Positions 1-26,769 of a DNA stretch of 64,000 bases are shown here, one piece after another. A model generated the notes under the pieces. It saw only the letters and a list, made by a program, of their open reading frames with translations, searched no databases and was not told where the DNA came from. Position 1 is the stretch's first letter, and each line of letters begins with the position of its first letter. The stretch covers positions 10,996,837 through 11,060,836 of the forward strand of contig NC_091147.1 of NCBI RefSeq assembly GCF_041381155.1, in the 5' to 3' direction. The DNA comes from Argopecten irradians. Its lineage: Eukaryota; Mollusca; Bivalvia; Pectinida; Pectinidae. The translations under genes were made by a program, and so were the position numbers.

Positions 1-123
1 AAAATCAAAACAAAGACGGGTTTCATAAGATTGCGTAGAAAAAACTACACATTTAAAATCCTATTGCTCATTTATCTTTCATACTGGTGACAAAAGTCAT
101 ACATGTATCATTTTCTGTATCAG

Positions 124-296
124 ATGATCCGAACGAATATAATGACATTTCGGATAAGTTCCCTGATGTTGTAAAGAAATTGCGGGCGAGAATGGCGGAG
201 TATCACAAACAAATGGTTCCGGCGAATTACCCGAATGCTACATCCGCGGCCAACCCAAAGGACTACAACGGATTTTGGACTCCTGGGTGGTGCTGA
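124..296 (+). CDS. Arylsulfatase (ARSB-like), C-terminal exon only
   Basis: Last exon of a sulfatase whose other exons lie to the left of the window. The exon opens after a TTTCTGTATCAG acceptor (AG at 122-123), with the first Asp codon split by the intron. It reads DDPNEYNDISDKFPDVVKKL, then RARMAEYHKQMVPANYP, and ends GFWTPGWC followed by TGA at 294-296. The 'DPNE..D(I/L)S' motif, the 'YHK..VP..YP' stretch and a Trp-rich end are what I recall from the C-termini of animal arylsulfatase B-type enzymes, which remove sulfate esters from glycosaminoglycans in lysosomes or are secreted. The catalytic formylglycine-cysteine region is not in the window, so activity and exact subtype cannot be judged. 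The ATG at 87 lies in the intron and is not the start. Confidence 0.72.
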
Positions 297-790
297 CGTT
301 ACATCCTCGATCTGCATTGTTTATTGTCACACTCGTTATTATAGATTATAGATTATATAAAACGCCCGAAATCCATTATGTATATCGTACAGTGTAGTAT
401 GCTGGTATCTTATATAGAGGTCTGTCGTGTCATACATGAATCAGAAGTATATGCATTGCATATTCATTACATAACCCTATGATCCGTGTAGAATGGTTTT
501 GTGTTGAAGACATGTACACTACTTTATGAAAAGTTATCGTATTCTGCTCATTTGTTTATGATTAATATTATGAAATGAAACAGAACTCATGTCTCTATAC
601 AGTACTAAATATGTATAATATGTATAATGATAGTTACGGACTGTAATAACAACATTCAACTTTCACAATTTGAATCTCAACTATATAATCACCTATATTG
701 TACATAGTTATCAATGTTTGATGTGTGTAAATTGTCATTCATAAAAGTACATTATGTTTTTGTTAATAAACAAGTTTTTAAGAACCGAGT
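297..790 (+). other. 3'UTR and poly(A) signal of the arylsulfatase gene
   Basis: AT-rich non-coding sequence follows the stop codon. An AATAAA hexamer lies at 765-770 and is the likely cleavage signal. No other hexamer of that form was noticed between the stop and this point. Confidence 0.55.
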
Positions 791-1148
791 ATAAGTTGGG
801 TTAGTTGGGTTTTTTTGCAAATCATCCTGATTTTTTTTCAGTACATAGGATGACTTTTCGCTGGGTGTGGTTTGTACTGATGAGTTAACTATAATAGCTC
901 TCGACAATTTTAACTAGTATTCGTAGGAGTCTGTGGTGTCGGTAATCAAAAACACATCGTCTGCACACGTTAACAGTGAAGTATGGACGATTCCCATTGA
1001 TGACCAATATCCTGAGGTAGGATTAAATTGGAGGACGTGGGGTCGACGTCAATAACCTATATTGGATGATGCTGATAATTCCCCTTTGTGGCATACTAGG
1101 CTGACCATACCTCCTGTACTTGACCGCCCACTTTGGTGCCAGTCGTGG

Positions 1149-1738
1149 CTATGTTGTTCCATACATGTGTGATCTAGATCTTATACTGATAGATGTATCG
1201 TAAGGTTTGCTGCTCAGATCGTAGGTTATGGACAATTCTATCAAAGATGGTTTCTGTATCCAGAAATTAAAGACGGTATGCGTTTCGTCCAGTTTACTCG
1301 ATATGCACTTGTCTTTTTTCTCTAGCAGAATATAGGCTGGTGCATGGTAGGGATGTAACTTAATTTCTTCAATAAAGTCTATTTGAAGTGGATTTCGCTG
1401 AGATTGGAACTTGTCAGGTTTCATATTTAGCACAGATGGGATCAGCATTAAGAACTCTTCGTATGCCAGTTAGAAGTGATATGTACCTCTGTAGAATTTT
1501 GCATCATTTCGAGATACGTTTTTGTTTTTGTTTTTTTACTTTTACTGTTTGAACAAGTTGTCCTAATTTTAGAAGTTTGGCACAGCATCCTCAAATAATA
1601 GCATGGTATAATAACCGTTGTACATGCGTTGGCTTGGATATGTGTTTCTCCTCCGTTCCTGCGGCTCTGTTTAAAGATCACTGTTGTAGAATTGAGTTGG
1701 TCTTGCAGTACAATATATTCCGTGTGCAGGGTATTCAA
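1149..1738 (-). other. Two adjacent unassigned minus-strand ORFs, probably decayed coding remnant
   Basis: Two ORFs of 96 aa (1448-1738) and 99 aa (1149-1448) abut end to start on the minus strand, in different frames. The first reads in part LQDQLNSTTVIFKQSRRNGG and the second KPDKFQSQRNPLQIDFIEEI. The region is less AT-rich than its surroundings, and upstream minus-strand frames to about 1,990 also contain peptide-like runs with stops. I do not recognise the family. It could be a remnant of a mobile element or a dead gene, or chance. Confidence 0.2.
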
Positions 1739-2370
1739 TGAGCTTTCAATGTTCTTAACATCTGTTTCTAAAGTTGTAGTATAAGCAAGCTAGTAGAGCT
1801 GATTTCTTGGTTTCGTCGTAAATTTTAGCTTTCTCTCGGATTTTTCATCTCATCCTCTCGATTTCACGCCTCAAGTTATTCGTTTTAGCCTTAAATCCTT
1901 ATGTTTCTTAGTTGCTGATCTAGATCCGGTCCTAGAATTGAATTATAGCGAGACGAATGAGGCTGTGATTGCGATACAGGTGCAGGTATACTAATGCGGC
2001 CAAGGTGGTAACTGTCGGTATGATCTTCCATTGTGTGAACTTGTAAACAGCCACTCCATATAGCTATATTGAATTGGTGTCGCTGCAGTGTGGATGGATT
2101 TGTATATGCATTTGTAGCATTTTTAATTTCTGGATTCCGAAACAGGTATAGTTATAAGCACTTCAGTTAAAAGTATTTGACACGAAAGTGAATAGTATTG
2201 TACACGTGCTTATTCCAACAATGGAGGATAACACGACAGTTTTGAAATATTAGTTCGTGTTGAATATCCAGTCTATGTAATCAGTTTGTATTTTTAAAAA
2301 AGGCCTTTTAACGTTAAATTGCGTTAGCGTGTTGGAATGGACTAACTGAGACACGTCAACTAGTCCATTA

Positions 2371-2428
2371 GTCCGCGAAACCTGTCTATATTATTAGGCT
2401 TTTTAATTTTTTTTCCCTAATATATATA
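2371..2428. mobile_element. Truncated end of the 34-kb MITE family
   Basis: The sequence GTCCGCGAAACCTG and the following TATATTATTAGGC/T-rich run match the left end of the complete MITE at 34,026-34,473 over about 58 bp. I found no matching right end nearby, so this is a one-ended fragment. Confidence 0.55.
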
Positions 2429-2429
2429 G

Positions 2430-5400
2430 GGCGATGGGCTCAATATTCTTATCATAAGGAAAAACACTAACCACAATATATTCATCAATATAAGCTTGAT
2501 TTATTATCATCACACATTTGGCTCTGTCTACCATTTTATGGTTCAATATCATATCACAAAACATTATAACATACATGTATTAGATAAGAACATTCTTGTC
2601 TATCAGAGTTACTTCCCTTCAGTATTGACGTAGTAACAAAGGGGAGTAACCCTGAGAGACCAGAATGAAATAAGAGTACAATAACACACTGTCATCAGGG
2701 AATACTTATACACACTAATCTGACTAATATTTGTTTTTATAAAACAATCCTCATACGCTGAGCACATCCAGATCACCCTAGGTGTGATAAAATGAATGAG
2801 ACATATCTACAGCACCCATCACCAGTAAATCACAGGAACTTCGCACAAATTTCCAACCAACAGTTTGCGTTGGTACAATAGTAATAGTGAAAAAGGTTGG
2901 ATTCTAAATGGAATGAACTGATATAAGAATAAAAATAACCAAAACTTTAAATGATTGAACTACTTTCAAGTACTTTTGGCAATATGTGATATATAAATAC
3001 ATTTGTATATAGACTGTTGTATTGCAATTTGTGCCAAATCCCTGAGCAGTAAATTAATGCACTTTCCAAAATACAAACAATTTACATGATAACATTGAAA
3101 GCCACATGATAGGTAAGTCTATGTTTGTATAATATCCATGTACTAATTATAAGCAAACATTTAAAGTGAATAGTCGGGCAAAGAAACCCAGTCTAAATGC
3201 GTTCATTGGCCTTCCAAAAATTCTCACATATTAATACGACGGTCAAGTTCTGCTTAGTTTCCCAGTTCTGACCATTAAAGTAAAGAAAAGTTGAAAGAAT
3301 TGAAAGCGAGGCTGCGTGGAAATGTAACCACGGACATAGTGAGCCGGGAGGACGTTTTAGAATTCCCATACTTTATATTAATTTCTTCGTACGCAGACAG
3401 ATTTTGACGAGAGATTTTATTTTTCCATTTCATAAGAAATTATACTGGATACATTCACACCATTTTTACCGACTTTAGCCATCCTTGCCCGACTGTTCAC
3501 TTTAATAATTTTTATATAACAATGCATCTTCTGCTTAGAGAACACAGGAATGAATCATCTCCATTGATCTGATATCCTGGTTTCAGACATACATAAGACA
3601 AAAAAACACTAATAATAAGTCAAAACATTTACCTTTCAGTCACAGAAGGTGATGATTTTAATTTTGACTAAAGTCAGTGGGGTTTTTTTTTTCCAAAGAA
3701 GGCCCTGGACCATCCTCAATATTCTAGCCGTTATTATCTACATCTGGAATATGTCATACCAAAACCAAATGTTTTGCTTACAACAAAAAATAAGACAAGT
3801 AGTTTGGTTCTTTGATGTACATCAAGCTTTGAGGATGAGCGCTGCTCACTTTAATCTTCAAATGAAGACTATGTATAGGCATGTGTGTGGTCAATTTGTT
3901 TCTCTCGAAATGCCTTCAGGTTTGCTATAACATAGTCCATGGGTTGATGTAATGACAGTGATAGTAACCCTTTGAAAATTGATAATGGCCCTGGAGAGTC
4001 AATTATATATTTTTTTCAATTTTAAATTACATGAAACTTCCATGTACCACACTGAAATGACATATCACAAAATATCCAAAAAATTGTCATTCTTGTAAGT
4101 TTTCACCAGCATCGTCATACAAATGCAAGGCATACTAGTGTGTACAGAAAATCATTATCAACAAATGATAATATGGAATTCAATATCATACTAAAGTTTT
4201 AAAGGTAATTTCAAAGCTGATACATTTTTTACTTAAACATGACTTACTCTTTCCAACTATATAGTTAAAGTACGTAATAAGAAGTGAGCATAAAATAATA
4301 GTTCTTATAAAATTCATGAAATCTTTTAAAAAAAACCAAGGAAAACCAAAAAAACAAACAAAAAATATTCATTTAAAAAGTCAAATATATGTAATTGTAC
4401 AATATGAGCAAATCATACACAAACGTAAGAAATCAATAAAAATATCAATTATAAACATGATACATGGAATAGGGTTGCATGGTAACTTAATAAAAATAAT
4501 GACTAATTTGAGGAAGAGACATACTAGTTTACCGGGGTATATTCATATACTATGAATTCTCTATATCATACAGGTTAATATATATAAGGAAATGCATTGA
4601 TTTTGTTGGAAAATAAATTCAACATTTACATGCAAACTGTAAAAAATCCAACACTAAAATTGTCTACACTGAAAAATATCACAAAGTAATGGGATATGTA
4701 CAGTAACTTAATATGAAGTATATTAGGTCACCACCACAGATAAAAGTCTTATCACTGCTCATATTAATTATTATATAGCTAGATTAACATTTAATAACTA
4801 ATTGATAAAAAGCAATTAATTGTATCCGTAATATGACCTTAGAATGTTAGGGTTGCTTGTTATTCAAATACCTCACTGGCTATATTTTTCACAATAGAAA
4901 GGTCATTTTCTTTGATTTTTTTAAGCCAAATGTTAGACAGGTTTCAAAACTGTCTAGTCACACTATACACGTACCTCAGTTTAACATTGTTTGGAGTAAT
5001 ACCCCTGTAACGTTTTTCATCTTATCCTAAACCTCTACACCTATCTATAGCTAAAACACAAACATCCAACTGACATTCACAAACCCACATGCCTTGCTTA
5101 CAGATGAATCACCAAGCCCTGAACATATCTAAACATATTTCTAACAGTTACTTACTTTATTAATACTGAATTGATATGGGAATGCTGTCAGATATGCTTA
5201 ATTCTCATGTAATTATATGTATATGTAATAAAAAATTGAAATAAGTTAATAACTTCCACCATACCTAGGTTTCAAACATAAATGACCTCTTTCTGGATCA
5301 TAGCGATATGTTCCTCTAATTATATTCAAATTGATAGGATTCAAATACATGTAGATACTGTACATGGGAGGTACCTCTTATTTATGTTAATACCACATAA

Positions 5401-5634
5401 CGGAATGATATATCAATATACAATTCCTTACAATCATGTACAATAACAGGCATATTTAAAAACTCTACCTTATATCATAATCATACATTAAGAAAACATT
5501 CTTGTAATTGATAAATGATAATGTATTTGAACACCTAAATTATGGACTGATCCTTAAAACATATGGGTTGATCATTTGGACCCCAAAGACAAAGAAATGT
5601 CTTAAAATTGATGTAATGTTTATTCGATCTATGT
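2430..5634. other. AT-rich non-coding interval
   Basis: No supportable gene. ORFs here (for example 3,649-3,930 and 4,316-4,555) are low-complexity Lys/Ile/Asn-rich runs expected by chance in AT-rich DNA. Part may be the 3' flank or UTR of the minus-strand RCBTB gene. A minus-strand AATAAA (TTTATT on +) sits at 5,619-5,624. Confidence 0.4.
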
Positions 5635-5792
5635 ATATTACAGAGTTATCTCCCTTGTGAGAAGGTATTCATTGTGACGTCATTACTTTGTAAGTAAAAT
5701 TTTGTTGTTTTCACTGAAAAAAATAACATTATACAAACACATGACATTACCACCAATACCTACCCGCAAGGACAGATAACTCTGTAATATGC
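5635..5792. mobile_element. MITE, family A (copy 1)
   Basis: An element of about 158 bp with inverted ends: ATATTACAGAGTTATCTCCC at the left and the complement of GATAACTCTGTAATAT at the right. A second copy with the same ends is at 48,371-48,520. No coding capacity. It is a short foldback DNA-transposon derivative. Confidence 0.65.
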
Positions 5793-6423
5793 AAATACAG
5801 AATATGTGTTCCCCTATCTTAAAATATTAAAAAAACCTTTTAAACCAGATAAAACATGAAGAGGCACATTGTAAGTATGTGCACGTATTCATTTCACTTA
5901 ATAATCAATAAATATTATTTTACTTTTAAAAATTGATTGTTGAGTTTGGTTTTTAATAGAAAATGCAAAATTTCAAACAAAACCAGAAAAATAACCTTCT
6001 CAATAATATCACTATCGGAAACCCATGAACCACCCCTGTTGTATTCTGTCACAAATGATAGAGGAGTGACTAACAAGTTTCTGACGAAGCAAGATATAGA
6101 TAGACAGGAAATCTTCAAAATGAAAACAAATATTCATAACATACACTTGTGACTGGAAGTCAAGATATCCGAAAGGAATGTTGACATATATACTGTCATA
6201 TCAATTGGTTTCTCCAGTTTGTATCAAATAATGAGCAAAATTATGTTGTAGTGTTAAAGCATATCCAATGATATTACTTCATAGCCACTGATTATTAACA
6301 GCAAAGTACTACTTACGTTCTTGTGCCCAGGACAAAGTACTCTAGACTGGGAAGCGTATTGCTGTTATAAGCTAAAGAGTATTGGTAATTTTATATGAAA
6401 CATGTTTTGGTTTTGTGAATTTC

Positions 6424-21533
<15,110 letters not shown>

Positions 21534-21689
21534 TACAACTGTTTTCCAGCTACCGACAGTAAAATCTGATGTCAGTTACTATTATGGTGTTATCCTTGAT
21601 CCTTAAAATTAAAAGAGAAAAAGCACATGTTTGTTTAAGTGTACAGTAAATTCATATGGAAACAATCCAGCATACTTATGTAACAGGAC

Positions 21690-21778
21690 AAGAGTTAGTG
21701 TGTCACCAGCCGGGCTCAAACCTGTGACCCCGGACATACTGGTCCGCTGATCTATCAACTGAGTTAAAGCACAAAGCT
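21690..21778 (-). mobile_element. tRNA-derived SINE head (degenerate)
   Basis: On the minus strand an A-box-like TAACTCAGTTGATAG is followed about 35 nt later by a B-box-like GGTTTGAGCCC. The cloverleaf is incomplete, so this is a SINE remnant and not a tRNA gene. Confidence 0.5.
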
Positions 21779-22719
21779 AGAAGACGACCTTATCACTTTG
21801 TATGATTAAAACCTGCTACACTTAAAACATATGTACATATAGCTGCAATATTGTAGCTCAAAAGACTTTTAGACAGAAAATGGTGTCGGCTTTAGAGCTA
21901 CAGTTGGTGCCTATTACTGCTAATGGAGAAAAGTAATGATTATGCAAACCATTATAAAATGTTTATTTCATCTTACTTGTTCGATATTGCTTACTTACTA
22001 GGCAATAAAACTGAACCACATAGATTATCAAATTCCCACCAAGGCATTATTTTTTTACGCAATACATATGAAGGTCTTTCTGAAGATGATTTTTACCGCA
22101 AGTCCAGAAATTGTGAATATGACGTCGTGTGAGCGGTACGGTAGATATTAAGAATGGTAGTTATGTTTCTTTTGGACAAAAATAATATGTAAATGCATGT
22201 ATATGCATAAAATAATTGGAAACCTACAAAAAAGTATAGAAAACTGTACCCGAGTAATTTTAGGAGGCAGTGCTCCACTACAACACATAGGGACCAATTT
22301 GTACCCGGCCGAAAGGTATATAGTATATGAAGGCTGGGTATGGATATTCATTCTAGAATCTACAGAATAAATGTATATCCGTTCTAATGTACATAGTATG
22401 ATAACATTATCAAACAATTTGCAGAATCTAAATATTATTACAATGTATACCTGTACATGTATAAGTACAATGCTAGCAAGATATTCTGACATAGATTGAC
22501 AGATAGACCTCCATCATAGGGATTTAGCAGCAACATCCTCTCCAGACCTTATGAAGATATACATTTAATCATGATTTATTTACATCATTATATTGTGCTT
22601 AATCATGTTGGACATAACTCTGCATATAGGTAACAGTCCTGCAGTTTAGAAACTATAATTACACATTTAAGAAAGAACAACAAATACAGGATTTTGCGAA
22701 ATGAAAACACAAAGTTGTC

Positions 22720-23544
22720 CCCTTTGCATATTCAAAGCTAGTTAAACCTAAATCCCAAAAAAGCAGCAGGACCTGACAGTATAAAACCTAGATTTTTGAA
22801 ATAAATGGCAAAAGACATCTCACTAATCCTTACATTATTTAACAAGTCAATTGATTCAGGTACTGTACCATTAGACTGGAAATTAAAGTGGCTCATGTCT
22901 CTCCGGATACAAAAAAGGTTCTAAATATAATCCTGAAAATTATCGACCATGCAGTCTCACTAACATGTATTTGTAGTAGAATCTTAGAACATATTATCGT
23001 AAGAAACATCATGTCCCATGCTGATAAACACAACATCTTTTATCCTTTACAGCATAGTTTTCAGCGATCCAGATCCTGTGAGACACAACTTAGAGAATTT
23101 ATTGAAGATGTTTCCAAAAGTGTTGATGCAAACAAACAAACAGATGTCCTGCATACTTGATTTTTCTAAGGCTTTTGATAAAGTTAGCTTCAATATTTTA
23201 CTACATAATTAATTAGTTTTGGTATCAGGGGAAATATTCTAAAATGGATTAAAAATTTTCTTAGTGATAGAACACAGTCAGTAATTCTCGACGGTGAACT
23301 GTCATCTTATGTACCAGTCGAGTCAAGGGTCCCCCAGGAATTGGTCCATGGGTCTAGCCTATTTTTGTATTAGTATTAATGATATCCCCTTGAATCTCTC
23401 ATCAACTGTAAAATTGTTTGCTGATGACACTATGACCTAGCTATCTGACTGTTAGCTCTAAACACAACACCTCAATCTTCCAACAAGACCTAAATAAATT
23501 AGCCGAATGGGAAAAAAATGGAAAATGAAATTTCATCCTGAAAC
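22720..23544 (+). mobile_element. LINE reverse-transcriptase remnant, 5' portion
   Basis: Translated + strand shows non-LTR RT landmarks across frames: KAAGPDSIKPRFLK, ILTLFNKSIDSGTVPLDWK, SRILEHIIVRNIM, CETQLREFIEDVSKSVDANK, DFSKAFDKVSFNILL, GNILKWIKNFLSDRTQSVIL and the catalytic FADDT box at about 23,420. This resembles jockey/CR1-group LINEs. Several stops and frame changes show it is dead. It lies antisense in the 5'UTR intron of RCBTB and is cut by the repeat at 23,545. Confidence 0.8.
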
Positions 23545-24900
23545 AAGAGATCCCAGAGGGATCTTGGCGCCCATCCAAAAATGATCTATGTCTGACAATG
23601 GAAAGAGGGATCTTTTCCCTGCTTTTCAAACTTTTTCAAACACACTACATATAAAATTTGAGACAGATCGCTATAGTACTTTCTAAGAAATAGTGGTAAC
23701 AAACTTCAACAATGAAATATAAGATGGCGGCCTGTCGGCCATCTTGTTCATCGATCAGTCCCAAAATGCAATATGCACAACTAGACTAGGGCCTTAGGGG
23801 AATCTATATATGAAATTTGAGAAAGATCCATTCAGTACTTTTTGAGAAATAGCGGTAACAAACTTTAACTATCAAAATCCAAGATGGCTGCCTGTCATTC
23901 ATCTTGTACACCGATCGGTCCCAAAATGCAATATGCACAACTAGGGTTCTAGGGGAACCTGTATATGAAATTTGAGAAAGATCCGGGATCCCTTCAGCAC
24001 TTTTTGAGAAATAGCGGTAACAAACTTTAACTATCAAAATCCAAGATGGCCGTCGGTAGGCCATCTTGTTCACCGATCGGTCCCAAAATACAATATGCAC
24101 AACTAGGATGCTAGGGGATCATACATACGAGATTTGAGAAAGATCCCTTCAGTACTTTTTGAGAAATAGCGATAACAACCTTTAACTATCAAAATCCAAT
24201 ATGGCCGCCTGTCGGCCATCTTGTTCACCGATCGGTCCCAAAATGCAATAAGCACAACTAGGGCCCTAGGGGAACCTGTATATGAAATTTGAGAAAGATC
24301 CCTTCAGTACTCTTTGAGAAATAGCGGTAACAAACTTTAACTATCAAAATCCAAGATGGCCGCCTGTCGGCCAACTTGTTCACTGATCGGTCCCAAAATG
24401 CAATATGCACAACTAGGGTCCTAGGGGAACCTGTATATGAAATTTGAGAAAGATCCCTTCAGCACTCTTTGAGAAATAGCGGTAACAAACTTTAACTATC
24501 AAAATCCAAGATGGCCGTCTGTTAGCCATCTTGTTGACCGATCGGTCCCAAAATACAATATGCACAACTAGGGTCCTAGGGGAACCTGTATATGAAATTT
24601 GAGAAAAATCCCTTCAGCACTTTTTGAGAAATAGCGGTAACAAACTTTAACTATCAAAATCCAAGATGGCCGCCTGTCAGCCATCTTGTTGACCGATCGG
24701 TCCCAAAATACAATATGCACAACTAGGGTCCTAGGGGAACCTGTATATGAAATTTGAGAAAAATCCCTTCAGTACTTTCTGAGAAATAGCGGTAACAAGA
24801 ATTGTTAACATACGGACGGAAGGACGGACGGATGGACAGACGACAGACTACGGACGAAAGGCGATTTGAATAGCCCACCATCTAATGATGGTGGGCTAAA
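23545..24900. mobile_element. Hairpin-ended repeat element (copy 1), inserted in the LINE
   Basis: Starts AAGAGATCCCAGAGGGATCT (hairpin GATCCC/GGGATC) and ends AGCCCACCATC..GATGGTGGGCT plus AAA (hairpin). Between them are about eight ~155-bp tandem units (each with AAATTTGAGAAAGATCCC, TAGCGGTAACAAACTTTAAC, CAAGATGGCCG and TCCCAAAATGCAATATGCAC) and then an ACGG-type short repeat. It has the same architecture as 37,294-38,824. LINE sequence resumes directly after it. No coding potential. Confidence 0.8.
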
Positions 24901-25545
24901 AATGTTCTATATGATCAATCTCAAAATGTAAAACCCTATCTAAATACAACTATTACCTACACGGCCACTGCCTTCAACATACTGACGAAGCTAAATACCT
25001 GGGCATTACTATCCAACAAGACCTGAAATGGGACTCCCATATAATAAATATATGTAATATACAAATGCATCATTAGGTTTCATTTGCTGAAATTTGAAAG
25101 TTAATCCTACATATATGAAGGAGCAAGCCTACAAGTCATTTGTGCATCCCATTTTTGAATATGCTTGTTCAGTATGGGATCAAATCAGACATGGTGCAGA
25201 GAAGGGCAGCCCGCCTGGTAAATAACAGATATCACAACACCTCAAGTGTCAGCAACATGCTACAAAATCTGCATTGGCCAAACTTATCTGATAGATGTAG
25301 GGAAGCTCATCTAATCATGATGTATAAGATCGTGAATATCATGATGTATAAGATCACCACAAACTCGCCTAACAAGAAATTCTCATCCTTAAATCTTCCA
25401 TGAAACTATATATAGCTACTCATTGTAGAACTGTTAGTCAAAAATATTCATTCTTTCAACAAACAACTTTCGACTGGAACAAACTCTCTTCTGACACGGC
25501 TACAACTATACCACCTTAGAACAATTAAAAAACCACCTAAATCAA
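24901..25545 (+). mobile_element. LINE reverse-transcriptase remnant, 3' portion
   Basis: Continuation of the LINE beyond the insertion: HTDEAKYLGITIQQDLKWDS, SFVHPIFEYACSVWD, VQRRAARLVNNRYHNTSSVS and LHWPNLSDRCREAHLIMMYK are typical of the C-terminal part of jockey/CR1-type ORF2. Frames are broken. Confidence 0.75.
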
Positions 25546-25904
25546 ATTAAATGTTGAAATAAAAAACACCCCTGTACATAGCACACACTTCAATATCAAC
25601 TTCAATATCAACATGGTCTTCAACACGATGAAGGAGATTGATAACCTACAGTAGTAGATGTAGCTAGATGTAGATGTAGACTTGCATGAGACAATATATA
25701 AACTATACATTATTTTGCAGTTTACTTTTGATAATGTAGATCTAGTATTGGTGCAACTGTTCTTAATGATTCTTAATGATTCTTAATGATGTTTTCCAGC
25801 ACAGGCTCCTTATAGATCCTCTTTGCTGGACTCATAATATTATTTAGTACATATTATGATTATAGTCACTTCCTAGCTGATATTCTCTTTATAGTTATTG
25901 TATT

Positions 25905-26330
25905 TGATTTACTGTTCGTTCCAGTGATTGTCCAATCTGTTTTTGAAGGTGTCCAATATTAATGTCTTAGATGTAACGACATGGTCTGGTAGGTTATTCC
26001 ATATTGAAGCAATCCTAACGGAGAATGAGTTCTTCCTGATCGATGTTTTAGTATGCTGGGGGAATATTTCAGCGAGTTTGTCCTAGTGCTAGATTAATCC
26101 CTATTGAGATTCCTCCTCTAGACTCTTTTATATTCGGACGTCTGATAGATGTCTCTCGTCCGACGAGAGACATCTATCAGACGTCCGAATATAAAAGAGT
26201 CTAGAGGAGGAATCTCAATAGGGATTAGTGCTAGATCTCTGTGATGTGTCGGACCACATCCTTATGAACTGGGTTGCTCCTTTGTCGTATCTCCCTGTGT
26301 ATTAATTTAGTATATATAAATTTTACATAT
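25905..26330 (-). mobile_element. Second LINE remnant (C-terminal end), minus strand
   Basis: The minus strand of 25,905-26,090 reads SIRKNSFSVRIASIWNNLPD, then HVVTSKTLILDTFKNRLDNH, the usual 'W(N)LP..V..FK.RLD' end of LINE ORF2. Minus-strand frames at 26,230-26,310 also look coding-like (REIRQRSNPVHKDVVRHITE). The 66-bp inverted repeat at 26,095-26,227 lies between the two parts. Confidence 0.6.
26095..26227. repeat. Perfect 66-bp inverted repeat with 1-nt loop
   Basis: Left arm 26,095-26,160 and right arm 26,162-26,227 are exact reverse complements over all 66 bp, separated by one C at 26,161. The centre reads CTCTCGTC-C-GACGAGAG. The arms are LINE-derived. Confidence 0.95.
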
Positions 26331-26597
26331 GTGGGGTGATGCACGAAATCAAATAAAAATTAACGACATGCATATGCTATATCCATTAATGGTTACAGGC
26401 AATGGTCAGATGGTTGTCTGAAATGTATGTTTCTGTCTCACTCTGGGCAGCCTGGCCTGATCTAAAAACTTCAGGAACACACTAACATCTGCCTTGATAC
26501 ATCGACAGGCCGATTTAAATAAAAAGACAGGAATTACACTACATTCTCATTCTAGTTTCAATACTAACAGTTTGGTAACTATTAACTAAATACTTAC

Positions 26598-26769
26598 CAT
26601 TCTTTTTCTTTTACCACTGTTTTATCTGTTAATGTCATTCACCGGAAGTTTACATCGATCAGCTGCTGTGCACTTCCTTTGACTGTAAGTCGTATTTCCA
26701 TTGGTCGATGCGAAAATCCTTCACTGATCAAATGCGTCGTTACTTAACCTTTATGGCAATAGCATAAAC
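26598..26769. promoter_or_regulatory. Divergent promoter region for RCBTB (-) and APTX (+)
   Basis: The minus strand has a good donor (GTAAGT, just below 26,598) that would end an RCBTB 5'UTR exon. The APTX ATG is at 26,770. Between them are two ETS-type cores: CCGGAAGT on + at 26,642-26,649 and AAGGAAGTG on - at 26,671-26,679. ETS sites are common in bidirectional housekeeping promoters. No TATA box is evident. Transcription starts are inferred only. Confidence 0.55.

Noticed and set aside
5915-6152. Overlapping ORFs on both strands near the RCBTB 3' end
   Set aside because: AT-rich, mutually overlapping and without recognisable motifs. Likely chance.
21690-21778. Possible tRNA gene on the minus strand
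   Set aside because: A and B boxes are present but the arms do not pair into a full cloverleaf, so it is treated as a SINE remnant.
23804-24100. 98-aa minus-strand ORF (and similar ones at 38,157 and 38,485)
   Set aside because: Lies in the 155-bp units of the hairpin-ended repeat. Its repetition follows the units and there is no protein feature.
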